Assembly (NCBI GenBank): GCA_038207585.1
Contig: JBBQZP010000025.1
Span: forward strand, 1 to 64,000
Direction: 5' to 3'
From: JBBQZP01 sp038207585
GTDB lineage: Bacteria > Pseudomonadota > Alphaproteobacteria > Rhodobacterales > Rhodobacteraceae
DNA: 64,000 nt
The position numbers were made by a program, and so were the translations under genes. Of the stretch, positions 42,135 to 51,244 are shown piece after piece. The notes under the pieces were generated by a model. That model was not told the DNA's origin and did not search any database. It saw only the letters and a list, made by a program, of their open reading frames with translations. Numbering within the stretch: position 1 is the stretch's first letter; each line of letters begins with the position of its first letter.

Positions 42135-43025
42135 ATGAACACGCCCCCCAAAAACGAAGACAGCCTGCGCGGCCTTGGCTTTGCGCTGACCGCCTATGTC
42201 ATGTGGGGGTTTTTGCCGGTCTACATGAAGTCGATGGCGGCACTTCCCACGGCCGAGGTGATCGCGCACCGTATTCTTTGGTCGGTGCCGATTGCGCTGG
42301 CCGTTCTGGTCTGGCTGGGGCGCACCGGTGATCTGCATCAAGCGCTGCGCTCGCCCCGCATGCTGGCCATGGGCGCGCTGACGGCGGTGCTGATCTCGGT
42401 CAACTGGGGGATTTATGTCTGGGCGATCCAGTCCGGGCATACGTTGGATGCGGCTTTGGGATATTACATCAACCCCTTGTTCAGCGTCTTTGTGGGGGCG
42501 ACGTTCCTTGGCGAGCGGCTGAACCGGGCGCAGATGGCGGCGATTGCGCTGGCGGTCTGCGCCGTGGTCATCCTGACGTATGAGGCCGGGCGCCTGCCCG
42601 TCGTGGCGCTCGCACTTACGGTAAGCTGGGGGTTCTACGCGCTGGCCAAGAAACAGCTTCCCATCGGCCCCAATCAGGGGTTCGCGCTGGAGGTGCTGAT
42701 CCTTTTGCCCTTTGCGCTGGGCTATGTGATCTGGGCCGAAAGCACTGGGTCGGGGCATTTTCTGAATGGCACTTATACAGCGCTGCTGCTGGGCTGCGGC
42801 CTTGTTACGGCAGCGCCGCTGATGATCTACGCCAATGGCGCGAAACTCTTGCGGCTGTCGACCATCGGCATCCTGCAATACATCGCACCCACGATGATCT
42901 TTCTGACAGCGGTGTTCGTCTTTGGCGAGGAATTCGGCCCGGCCCGGATGGTCGCTTTTCCGATGATCTGGGCGGCACTGGTGATTTACACTGGGGCGAT
43001 GCTGCGCCGGGTCAGGGCCGGCTGA
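42135..43025 (+). CDS. rarD: RarD-type DMT permease
   Basis: The 296-residue protein has about ten helices and the RarD-specific N-terminal elements GFALTAYVMWGFLPVYMKSM and EVIAHRILWSVPIALAVL, plus YVWAIQSGHTLDAALGYYIN and SWGFYALAKKQLPIGPNQGF. RarD proteins, named for chloramphenicol sensitivity, are EamA-fold permeases of uncertain substrate. Its last 14 bases overlap the end of convergent anmK. Confidence 0.92.
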   Translation: MNTPPKNEDSLRGLGFALTAYVMWGFLPVYMKSMAALPTAEVIAHRILWSVPIALAVLVWLGRTGDLHQALRSPRMLAMGALTAVLISVNWGIYVWAIQSGHTLDAALGYYINPLFSVFVGATFLGERLNRAQMAAIALAVCAVVILTYEAGRLPVVALALTVSWGFYALAKKQLPIGPNQGFALEVLILLPFALGYVIWAESTGSGHFLNGTYTALLLGCGLVTAAPLMIYANGAKLLRLSTIGILQYIAPTMIFLTAVFVFGEEFGPARMVAFPMIWAALVIYTGAMLRRVRAG

Positions 43026-44103
43026 TCTTTCCACCGCCCACTGCCGCCGCAACCCCTGTCGTGCCGGGGGCTGATGTCGGCAGGCCGCGTGCGGTGCGCA
43101 CGGCAAGGTAGGCAAACGCCTGCGCCTCCAGCATATCGCCGTCCAGACCGGCGGCCTCAATGCATTCAACGCCGGGCAAAAGCCGCGCCAGATGCGCCAT
43201 CAGAGTGGCATTGTGCCGCCCTCCACCTGTTACCAGAATCCGCGCCGCAGGGCTGGGAAAATGCTGGGTGCCCGCCGCTACCGCATGGGCAGCGGCGGCT
43301 GTCAGGGTGGCGGCTGCATCGGCATCCGACAGACCGGAGACCTGATCCAGCAGCGCGTGAAAATCATTCCGGTCCAACGACTTCGGCGGCATCTTGAAGA
43401 AATACGGATGGTTCAGCCAATCGTCGATGATGCGTTGATGCACGGTGCCTGAGGCGGCCAGAGCCCCGCCCTCATCCTGCACCAACCCCAATCGCCGTTG
43501 CATCAGATCATTCACCGGCGCATTGGCAGGGCCGGTATCAAATGCCAGACAGGCGCCGGGGTCTTCGGGGGCGTGATGGCGCGGATCGACCCAAGTCAGG
43601 TTGCCGACTCCGCCCATGTTCAGAAAGGCCAGCGGCGCGTCGGCCCCGATGAACCGCGCACAGGCGAAATGGTAAAACGGGGCCAGCGGCGCGCCCTGCC
43701 CGCCCAAAGCCACGTCCGAACTGCGAAAATCCCAGACCACCGGCAGACCCAGAACATCGGCCATCACCTGACCCGACCCCGCCTGATGCGTGCCCCGCCC
43801 GCGCGGCGCATGGGCAAGCGTCTGGCCATGAAAGCCCACAATCTCGGCCCCGGAAAAGCGCGACAAAACCTCGGCATGGGCGGTTTCCACGACCTCGGCC
43901 GCCGCATCAACGCCCGCATCACCGGGCCAAAGGCCAAGTGCTGCCCGCAGAACGGCACGCTCGGCGTCGGTATAGGGGCGATAGGCTGTCTGCCCGAATT
44001 CGAAAATCCGCACCCCATCGGTCAGCAGCATCGCCGCATCAACCCCGTCCAGCGACGTGCCCGACATCGCCCCCAAAGCCCAGACCGCACCGCCTTTCAA
44101 CAT
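43012..44103 (-). CDS. anmK: Anhydro-N-acetylmuramic acid kinase
   Basis: The 363-residue protein starts with the diagnostic VWALGAMSGTSLDGVDAAML and contains VGFHGQTLAHAPRGRGTHQ, NMGGVGNLTWV, and DTGPANAPVNDLMQRR. It phosphorylates and opens 1,6-anhydro-MurNAc to MurNAc-6-phosphate in recycling of cell-wall fragments. A MurQ etherase gene is not next to it. It is divergent from tyrS (63-base gap) and overlaps rarD tail to tail. Confidence 0.95.
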   Translation of the reverse strand: MLKGGAVWALGAMSGTSLDGVDAAMLLTDGVRIFEFGQTAYRPYTDAERAVLRAALGLWPGDAGVDAAAEVVETAHAEVLSRFSGAEIVGFHGQTLAHAPRGRGTHQAGSGQVMADVLGLPVVWDFRSSDVALGGQGAPLAPFYHFACARFIGADAPLAFLNMGGVGNLTWVDPRHHAPEDPGACLAFDTGPANAPVNDLMQRRLGLVQDEGGALAASGTVHQRIIDDWLNHPYFFKMPPKSLDRNDFHALLDQVSGLSDADAAATLTAAAAHAVAAGTQHFPSPAARILVTGGGRHNATLMAHLARLLPGVECIEAAGLDGDMLEAQAFAYLAVRTARGLPTSAPGTTGVAAAVGGGKISRP

Positions 44104-44166
44104 GACTTCCCCTTATCCCCTGCCCCGGCTATACCCTGCCCGCACAGCATAACCTACAGGCGCGCA

Positions 44167-45417
44167 ATGACCTACCACCCGAAATCCGACTTCATGGCCG
44201 TGATGATGACCCGTGGCTTTCTGGCCGATTGCACGGATTATCAGGCCCTGGATGACGCCTTCGTCAAGGGCATTGTGCCGACGTATATCGGCTATGACGC
44301 CACGGCGAAATCGCTGCATGTCGGTCATCTCTTGAACATCATGATGTTGCGTTGGCTGCAAAAGACCGGTGGCAAGCCGATCACGCTGATGGGCGGCGGC
44401 ACTACCAAAGTGGGTGATCCGTCGTTTCGCGCGGATGAACGGCCCTTGCTGTCGGCATCACAGATCGACGCAAACATTGAGGGCATGCAGCAGGTCTTTG
44501 CCAAATATCTGACCTATGGTGACGGGCCAAGCGATGCCATCATGCTCAACAACGCGGAATGGCTCGACAATCTGAACTACCTCGAATTCCTGCGCGACAT
44601 CGGGCGGCACTTCTCGATCAACCGTATGCTGTCGTTTGATTCTGTGAAATCGCGGCTGGACCGCGAGCAGAGTCTGAGCTTTCTTGAATTCAACTACATG
44701 ATCCTGCAAGCCTATGATTTTCTGGAACTACATCGTCGCCACGGCTGCGTCCTCCAAATGGGCGGTTCGGATCAATGGGGCAATATCGTCAACGGCGTCG
44801 ATCTGACGCGCCGGGTGATGGACGGCGAGGTTTACGGGCTGACCTCGCCCCTGCTGACCACCAGCGACGGCCGCAAGATGGGCAAATCGGCGGGCGGGGC
44901 AGTCTGGCTGAACGCCGATATGCTAAGCCCTTACGAATTCTGGCAGTTCTGGCGCAACACGACCGATGATGACGTGGGCCGGTTCCTCAAACTGTTCACT
45001 GAACTGCCACTGGATGAATGTGACCGTCTGGCAGCCCTTGGCGGGTCCGAGGTCAACGCCGCCAAAATCGTGCTCGCCAATGAGGTGACGCGTCTGTGCC
45101 ACGGGCCCGATGCGGCAACCGCCGCCGAAGCCACCGCGCGTGAGGTGTTTGAAAAAGGCGGCGTCGGTGACGATCTTCCAACCCTGACGCTTGGCGCGGA
45201 TGAAGTGGCGGGTGGCATCACGGTGGCACAGCTTTTTGTGCGGGCGGGTCTTTCCGCCTCTGGCAAGGATGCCAAACGCCTGATCGCCGAGGGGGGGGCG
45301 CGTCTGAACGATGCAGCCGTTACCGATGCGGGCCAACGTATCAGTGCCGCCGATCTGTCCGCGCCGATGAAACTGACCGCCGGCCGCAAACGCCACGCAC
45401 TTGTGACGCTGGGCTGA
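44167..45417 (+). CDS. tyrS: Tyrosyl-tRNA synthetase
   Basis: ATG 44167 gives 416 residues; a long in-frame upstream extension lies antisense to anmK and is not coding. Class I motifs are present: HVGH (about residues 51-54, the HIGH motif) and KMGKS (about 237-241, the KMSKS loop). The tyrosine-site stretch YMILQAYDFLELHRRHGCVL, GGSDQWGNIVNG and a C-terminal S4 RNA-binding domain (AGLSASGKDAKRLIAEGG) complete it. It charges tRNA-Tyr. Confidence 0.97.
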   Translation: MTYHPKSDFMAVMMTRGFLADCTDYQALDDAFVKGIVPTYIGYDATAKSLHVGHLLNIMMLRWLQKTGGKPITLMGGGTTKVGDPSFRADERPLLSASQIDANIEGMQQVFAKYLTYGDGPSDAIMLNNAEWLDNLNYLEFLRDIGRHFSINRMLSFDSVKSRLDREQSLSFLEFNYMILQAYDFLELHRRHGCVLQMGGSDQWGNIVNGVDLTRRVMDGEVYGLTSPLLTTSDGRKMGKSAGGAVWLNADMLSPYEFWQFWRNTTDDDVGRFLKLFTELPLDECDRLAALGGSEVNAAKIVLANEVTRLCHGPDAATAAEATAREVFEKGGVGDDLPTLTLGADEVAGGITVAQLFVRAGLSASGKDAKRLIAEGGARLNDAAVTDAGQRISAADLSAPMKLTAGRKRHALVTLG

Positions 45418-45437
45418 CGCTCACAACCCAGCCCCCC

Positions 45438-45520
45438 TTTTTCTGTTCAGAAATATCCTGGGGGTTTGGGGGCAAAGCCCCCATTCCTTCAAAAATGGCG
45501 TGCGGGGGCCTGGCCCCCGC
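45438..45520. repeat. Rhodobacteraceae-type intergenic repeat (copy 2) plus second GC hairpin
   Basis: 45438-45482 repeats the element at 86-130 and carries the hairpin GGGGGC-loop-GCCCCC. A second hairpin follows, GCGGGGG (45502-45508) and CCCCCGC (45514-45520) with loop CCTGG. Both lie between the convergent tyrS (stop 45417) and ppiA-like (stop 45530) genes, so together they probably terminate both transcripts. Confidence 0.7.
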
Positions 45521-45529
45521 TCCGCTTGA

Positions 45530-46096
45530 TCATTCGGTCACGGTGACCTTTTCCATCCGGTCGGGGTCGGTCACTTCGCCGTTCTGGCCTTCGCCCTTCT
45601 TGATCGCATCCACGACCTCCATCCCCGAAAGCACCCGGCCAACCACCGTATACTGTCCGTTCAGAAAATCACCGGGCGCGAACATGATGAAGAACTGGCT
45701 GTTGGCGCTGTCCGGGCTTTGCGACCGGGCCATGCCCACAACGCCGCGCGCGAAGGGGATGTCCGAAAACTCGGCCGGAATATCGGGCAAGTCCGATCCG
45801 CCGGTGCCGGGCTGACCTGACGATCCCGCCTTGCCAAACTGCACATCACCCGTCTGCGCCATGAACCCGTCGATCACGCGGTGGAAGATCACCCCGTCAT
45901 AATCGCCGCGTTTGGCCAGTGCGACAATCTGCGCGACGTGCTTGGGGGCCACATCAGGCAACAGGTCGATGACAATCGTGCCGGTCGTGCTGCCTGCAAC
46001 TTCGATGTTGAGGTTCGGGCCGGGGCCATCGGTTTCAGCGAATGCGGGTGCCGCGATCAGCGTGGCGGCGGCAAGGATCAGGGCTTTACTGAACAT
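45530..46096 (-). CDS. Periplasmic cyclophilin-type peptidyl-prolyl isomerase
   Basis: The 188-residue protein has a signal peptide MFSKALILAAATLIAAPAFA and a compact cyclophilin domain: VIFHRVIDGFMAQTGD, RGVVGMARSQSPDSANSQFF and NGQYTVVGRVLSGMEVVD. It catalyses cis-trans isomerisation of prolyl bonds, here in the periplasm. Its ATG lies 11 bases inside the end of the cytoplasmic paralogue, so the two are translated as a pair. The short loop arrangement is like bacterial PpiA/PpiB. Confidence 0.93.
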   Translation of the reverse strand: MFSKALILAAATLIAAPAFAETDGPGPNLNIEVAGSTTGTIVIDLLPDVAPKHVAQIVALAKRGDYDGVIFHRVIDGFMAQTGDVQFGKAGSSGQPGTGGSDLPDIPAEFSDIPFARGVVGMARSQSPDSANSQFFIMFAPGDFLNGQYTVVGRVLSGMEVVDAIKKGEGQNGEVTDPDRMEKVTVTE

Positions 46097-46595
46097 CGGC
46101 GGCCACCCGTACGGTGATCATGCGGTCCGGGTTCGCAGGCGGCTCGCCCTTGGCGATCTTGTCGACATGCTCCATCCCCGAGATGACCTGACCGTAGACG
46201 GTATACTGGCCATTCAGGAAATCGTTGTCCTTGAAGTTGATGAAAAACTGGCTGTTGGCCGAATTCGGGCTCGACGACCGCGCCGCCCCGATGCTGCCCC
46301 GCGCATGCGGGATTTTTGAGAATTCGGCGGGCAGGTCAGGATGGCTTGATCCCCCCGTGCCCGCGCGGCGCAGGTTGAAATTGTCTTCCATATTGCCGTT
46401 TTCGACATCGCCGGTCTGCGCCATGAAGCCGTCGATGACACGGTGGAAACACACATTGTCATAGGCTTTGGCACGGGCCAGCGCCTTCATGCGCTCGGCA
46501 TGTTTGGGCGCGATGGCGGGCAGCAGTTCGATCACCACTTCGCCGTCTTTCAGCGTCACGATGATGGTGTTTTCGGGGTCTTTGATCTCGGCCAT
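46086..46595 (-). CDS. ppiB: Cytoplasmic cyclophilin-type peptidyl-prolyl isomerase
   Basis: ATG 46595 is preceded by AAAGGAGACC and gives 169 residues without a signal peptide; a longer frame to 47171 is antisense to pgk and was rejected. Cyclophilin motifs VCFHRVIDGFMAQTGDVENG, RGSIGAARSSSPNSANSQFF and FLNGQYTVYGQVISGMEHVD are intact. It is a tandem duplicate of the exported enzyme encoded directly downstream and is divergent from pgk. Confidence 0.94.
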   Translation of the reverse strand: MAEIKDPENTIIVTLKDGEVVIELLPAIAPKHAERMKALARAKAYDNVCFHRVIDGFMAQTGDVENGNMEDNFNLRRAGTGGSSHPDLPAEFSKIPHARGSIGAARSSSPNSANSQFFINFKDNDFLNGQYTVYGQVISGMEHVDKIAKGEPPANPDRMITVRVAADVQ

Positions 46596-46724
46596 GGGTC
46601 GGTCTCCTTTGTTTGGGCGCAACTTAATGGCAGGCGCGCCGAAGGGAAAGGGCAAAGCTGATCGCGCTGTTGACCTTGCGGGCGGAACGGCGGAAACAGG
46701 TTGAAACGGCAATGGGGACGCGAG

Positions 46725-47903
<1,179 letters not shown>

Positions 47904-47906
47904 AGC

Positions 47907-48689
47907 ATGGGACTTTGGGCACTTGTCACCGGCGCGTCCGAAGGGTTGGGGCGCGAATTTGCGACTCTGGCCGCGAAATCGGGGTTCGACGTCATTCTGA
48001 CTGCGCGTCAGGCAGACAAGCTGGAAGACCTCGCCCGATCCTTGCGGCGGGCTTACAATGTGGCGGTCGAGGTCATTCCCGCCGATCTGACCGACCCCGA
48101 GGCGGTTGAGGCGCTGTGGCTCAAGGCCAGCGCCAACCGCCAGATCGCGATTTTCGTGAACAACGCGGGGCTGGGCCATATCGGCGAGTTTGCCGACCCT
48201 GCGGGCTGGCCGCGCGAGGCGGATACGATTGCCGTCAACATCATCGCGGCGACGATCCTGATGAAGCGCGCCGTGGCGCATATGGTCGCCAAACGCGAGG
48301 GGCGCATTCTGAACGTGGCGTCCATCGCGGCCTTCATGCCGGGGCCGCATATGGCGGTCTACTATGCCTCAAAGGCTTATTTCCTGAGCCTGTCGGAAGC
48401 CACCGCCACCGAATTGCGCGGCACGGGCGTAAGCGTTACTGCACTTTCGCCGGGGGCCACGGGGACGCAGTTTTTCGCGTCAGCCAATGCACAAAGCAAG
48501 TCGCTGATGCAGAAACTGCCTATGGCTACGGCGGAAAGTGTGGCCTTGGCGGGCTGGACGGCGATGGAAAAGGGGCGGCGCGGCGTGGTGCCGGGTGCGA
48601 TGAACAAGGTCTCGGCGTTCTCGGCCCGGCTGGCACCCCGGTCGGTCATGGCGTGGATCGCCGGGCAGATGTCGCAACGGCGCGGCTGA
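47907..48689 (+). CDS. Short-chain dehydrogenase/reductase
   Basis: The 260-residue protein has the classical SDR cofactor site TGASEGLG (about residues 8-15), the NNAG strand (FVNNAGLGHIG) and the catalytic YYASKAYFLSLSE with Tyr and Lys. An arginine/lysine-rich ARQADKLEDLARSLR follows beta-2, compatible with NADP. Substrate is unknown. It sits between pgk and the aldolase gene and is probably cotranscribed with pgk. Confidence 0.9.
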   Translation: MGLWALVTGASEGLGREFATLAAKSGFDVILTARQADKLEDLARSLRRAYNVAVEVIPADLTDPEAVEALWLKASANRQIAIFVNNAGLGHIGEFADPAGWPREADTIAVNIIAATILMKRAVAHMVAKREGRILNVASIAAFMPGPHMAVYYASKAYFLSLSEATATELRGTGVSVTALSPGATGTQFFASANAQSKSLMQKLPMATAESVALAGWTAMEKGRRGVVPGAMNKVSAFSARLAPRSVMAWIAGQMSQRRG

Positions 48690-48781
48690 AGGATTTTCGC
48701 ACCGTTAGCGCAACCAACCTTGCGAGGCATCGTTTCGGCTTCTAAAGCCATGGAAACGACAGGTTTTCAGGGGGATTGCCG

Positions 48782-49711
48782 ATGCGGACGACGAAAATTG
48801 TTCAGAAGATCCTTGCCAATTACGAAGGTGAGTTCCCCGGCGTAAAGGCGAACCTTGCCCGCATCCTGATGGAGGGTAAGCTGGGCGGCTCCGGCAAGAT
48901 GATCATTCTGCCCGTCGATCAGGGGTTTGAACATGGACCTGCCCGCAGCTTTGCCGCCAATCCAGCAGCTTACGATCCGCATTACCACTATCAGCTTGCG
49001 ATCGACGCGGGCATGAACGCCTATGCTGCCCCCTTGGGGATGCTAGAGGCGGGGGCCGATACGTTTGCCGGGCAAATTCCCACGATCCTGAAGGCTAACA
49101 GCGCCAATTCGCTGATGTCGGACACGGCGGGGAAAAATCAGGCGATCACGGCATCGGTTGACGATGCGCTGCGTCTGGGCTGTTCGGCGATTGGCTTCAC
49201 GATTTATCCCGGCAGCGATATGGCCCTGGAAATGTTCGAGGAAATCAGCGCGATGCGGCAAGAGGCGGCGGCCAAGGGCATCGCTTCGGTCGTGTGGTCT
49301 TACCCGCGCGGCGAGGCGATTTCCAAAGACGGCGAGACGGCGATTGACGTAGCGGCCTATGGCGCGCAAATCGCGGCTTTGCTGGGCGCGCATATCATCA
49401 AGATCAAGTTGTCGACCGACCATCTGATGCTGGGCGAGGCGAAAAAAGTCTATGAAGCCGAGAAAATCGACATCAAGACCCAAGCCGCCCGCGTGCGTCA
49501 CTGTATGGAAGCCAGCTTTGCCGGACGCCGGATCGTGGTCTTTTCGGGCGGCGCCAAAAAGGGCGAAGGCTCGGTCTATGACGATGCGCGCGCCATTCGT
49601 GACGGCGGCGGCAACGGGTCGATCATCGGTCGCAACAGCTTCCAGCGGCCGCGTGCCGAGGCTTTGGCGATGCTGGCCAAGCTGGTTGATATCTATAAAG
49701 GTCGCGACTGA
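48782..49711 (+). CDS. Class I fructose-bisphosphate aldolase (DhnA/FbaB type)
   Basis: ATG 48782 gives 309 residues. The sequence shows KMIILPVDQGFEHGPARSF, YHYQLAIDAGMNAYAAPLG, GFTIYPGSDMALEMFEEI, IKIKLSTDHLM, and RIVVFSGGAKKGEGSVYDD. It fits the archaeal/DhnA-type class I aldolase family (Schiff-base lysine) rather than the zinc class II enzyme. It cleaves fructose 1,6-bisphosphate in glycolysis, the Entner-Doudoroff triose branch or gluconeogenesis. An operator-like palindrome and promoter for the next operon lie about 45 bases past its stop. Confidence 0.93.
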   Translation: MRTTKIVQKILANYEGEFPGVKANLARILMEGKLGGSGKMIILPVDQGFEHGPARSFAANPAAYDPHYHYQLAIDAGMNAYAAPLGMLEAGADTFAGQIPTILKANSANSLMSDTAGKNQAITASVDDALRLGCSAIGFTIYPGSDMALEMFEEISAMRQEAAAKGIASVVWSYPRGEAISKDGETAIDVAAYGAQIAALLGAHIIKIKLSTDHLMLGEAKKVYEAEKIDIKTQAARVRHCMEASFAGRRIVVFSGGAKKGEGSVYDDARAIRDGGGNGSIIGRNSFQRPRAEALAMLAKLVDIYKGRD

Positions 49712-49754
49712 CCAACCTGATCGCAACAGTTTGATCGCGCCAGCACTTTCGGGA

Positions 49755-49783
49755 TTCACAAGCTGATTCGCTTGTGCCATAAT
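49755..49783 (+). promoter_or_regulatory. Candidate promoter with palindromic operator for ftsB-pdhABC
   Basis: TTCACA (49755-49760) and CATAAT (49778-49783) are separated by exactly 17 bases, one mismatch each from the sigma-70 consensus. The spacer is filled by a perfect inverted repeat CACAAGC-TGATTC-GCTTGTG (49757-49776). An inverted repeat in this place is a classic repressor site. It is about 50 bases before ftsB and upstream of pdhABC. Confidence 0.6.
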
Positions 49784-49831
49784 CGTGGTCGGCACCTCCA
49801 TGAAACGAGAGGGCGCACCAGAGGCGGGCGA

Positions 49832-50134
49832 ATGGACAGCGAAAAACGGCGGTTGAGCCTTGGCGGCATCCTGATGTTGATCGGGGCATTCTCGGTGGGG
49901 TCATATTTCACCTTTGCCGCCGTTCAGGGCGATTACGGCGTCTTTCGTCAGGTGCAGATCAAATCCGAAGCCGCCGACCTGCGCACCGAGCGCGACGCGC
50001 TGAAACTGGCGCTGGCCGAGATGGAAAACCGCACGCAGCGCCTGTCGGATGGCTATCTTGACATCGACCTTCTGGATGAACAGGCGCGCGACGTTCTGGG
50101 CTATATCCGCGCCGACGAGATCGTCATTCGCTAA
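49832..50134 (+). CDS. ftsB: FtsB/DivIC-type septum formation initiator
   Basis: ATG 49832 gives 100 residues. A transmembrane segment (about residues 10-30, GGILMLIGAFSVGSYFTF) is followed by a short heptad-rich coiled coil (VQIKSEAADLRTERDALKLA) and the tail YLDIDLLDEQARDVLGYIRADEIVI. That is the alphaproteobacterial FtsB layout. FtsB works with FtsL and FtsQ at the division septum. Placement directly before pdhA is usual in this family of bacteria. Confidence 0.88.
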   Translation: MDSEKRRLSLGGILMLIGAFSVGSYFTFAAVQGDYGVFRQVQIKSEAADLRTERDALKLALAEMENRTQRLSDGYLDIDLLDEQARDVLGYIRADEIVIR

Positions 50135-50229
50135 GCTTCGCACCAACCTACCCTTTGCAGCCTTGTTTTTCCGTTCAGATCGAAATAGTTTAGCCTTGAA
50201 CCATTTCGCCGCCGAGGGGGGACTTCGCC

Positions 50230-51231
50230 ATGGCCGTAAAGAAAGCCGCTGACAAAGCGCCTGAGAAATCAAACATCTCCAAAGATGAATTGCTGGGGTA
50301 TTACCGCGAAATGCTGTTGATCCGGCGATTCGAGGAAAAGGCCGGGCAGTTGTACGGCATGGGCCTGATCGGTGGTTTCTGTCACCTGTATATCGGGCAG
50401 GAAGCGGTCGTGGTCGGCATCGAAGCGGCCGCCAAGGAAGGTGACAAGCGCATCACATCCTACCGCGATCACGGCCATATGCTGGCCTGCGGCATGGACC
50501 CCAAAGGGGTGATGGCCGAACTGACGGGTCGGTCGGGCGGCTACAGTCGTGGCAAAGGCGGCTCGATGCACATGTTCTCCAAGGAGAAGCATTTTTATGG
50601 CGGCCACGGGATTGTGGCAGCGCAGGTGCCCTTGGGTGCGGGGTTGGCGTTTGCCGACAAGTATCTGGGCAATGACAACGTGAGTTTTGCCTATTTCGGC
50701 GATGGCGCCGCCAATCAGGGGCAAGTGTACGAGGCCTACAACATGGCCGAGTTGTGGAACTTGCCGGTGGTTTTCGTGATTGAAAACAACCAGTATGCGA
50801 TGGGCACATCGGTCAAACGCTCCACCCATTCCAAGACACTTTGGGAACGTGGTGCCGCTTACGGGATCAAGGGCGAAGCGGTGGACGGCATGGACGTTCT
50901 GGCCGTGAAAGCCGCCGCTGAAAAGGCGGTTGCCGCCTGCCGTGCCGGGGAAGGCCCCTATATTCTGGAAATGATGACCTATCGCTACCGGGGCCATTCG
51001 ATGTCGGACCCGGCCAAGTATCGGACCCGCGAAGAGGTGGAAAAGATGCGCAGCGAAAAGGACGCAATCGAACATGTCCGCGACCTGCTTTTGACCGGCG
51101 GTCAGGCCACGGATGACGATCTGAAGGCGATCGACAAAGAGATCAAGGCCATCGTCAACGAATCCGCCGAGTTCGCCAAAGACAGCCCCGAGCCGGACCT
51201 TTCCGAGCTTTGGACCGACATTTACGCCTGA
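50230..51231 (+). CDS. pdhA: Pyruvate dehydrogenase E1 component, alpha subunit
   Basis: The 333-residue protein begins MAVKKAADKAPEKSN and continues with the E1-alpha features YREMLLIRRFEEKAGQLYGM, the thiamine diphosphate motif GDGAANQGQVYEAYNMAEL, and the phosphorylation-loop-type YRYRGHSMSDPAKYRTREEV. It decarboxylates pyruvate as a heterotetramer with PdhB. GAGGGGGG lies before the ATG. pdhB follows after 13 bases. Confidence 0.97.
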   Translation: MAVKKAADKAPEKSNISKDELLGYYREMLLIRRFEEKAGQLYGMGLIGGFCHLYIGQEAVVVGIEAAAKEGDKRITSYRDHGHMLACGMDPKGVMAELTGRSGGYSRGKGGSMHMFSKEKHFYGGHGIVAAQVPLGAGLAFADKYLGNDNVSFAYFGDGAANQGQVYEAYNMAELWNLPVVFVIENNQYAMGTSVKRSTHSKTLWERGAAYGIKGEAVDGMDVLAVKAAAEKAVAACRAGEGPYILEMMTYRYRGHSMSDPAKYRTREEVEKMRSEKDAIEHVRDLLLTGGQATDDDLKAIDKEIKAIVNESAEFAKDSPEPDLSELWTDIYA

Positions 51232-51244
51232 GGGGAGAGACATC

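Noticed and set aside
43498..44166. In-frame N-terminal extension of tyrS by 223 codons
   Set aside because: It lies antisense to anmK, and the standard TyrS start MTYHPKSDF is at 44167.
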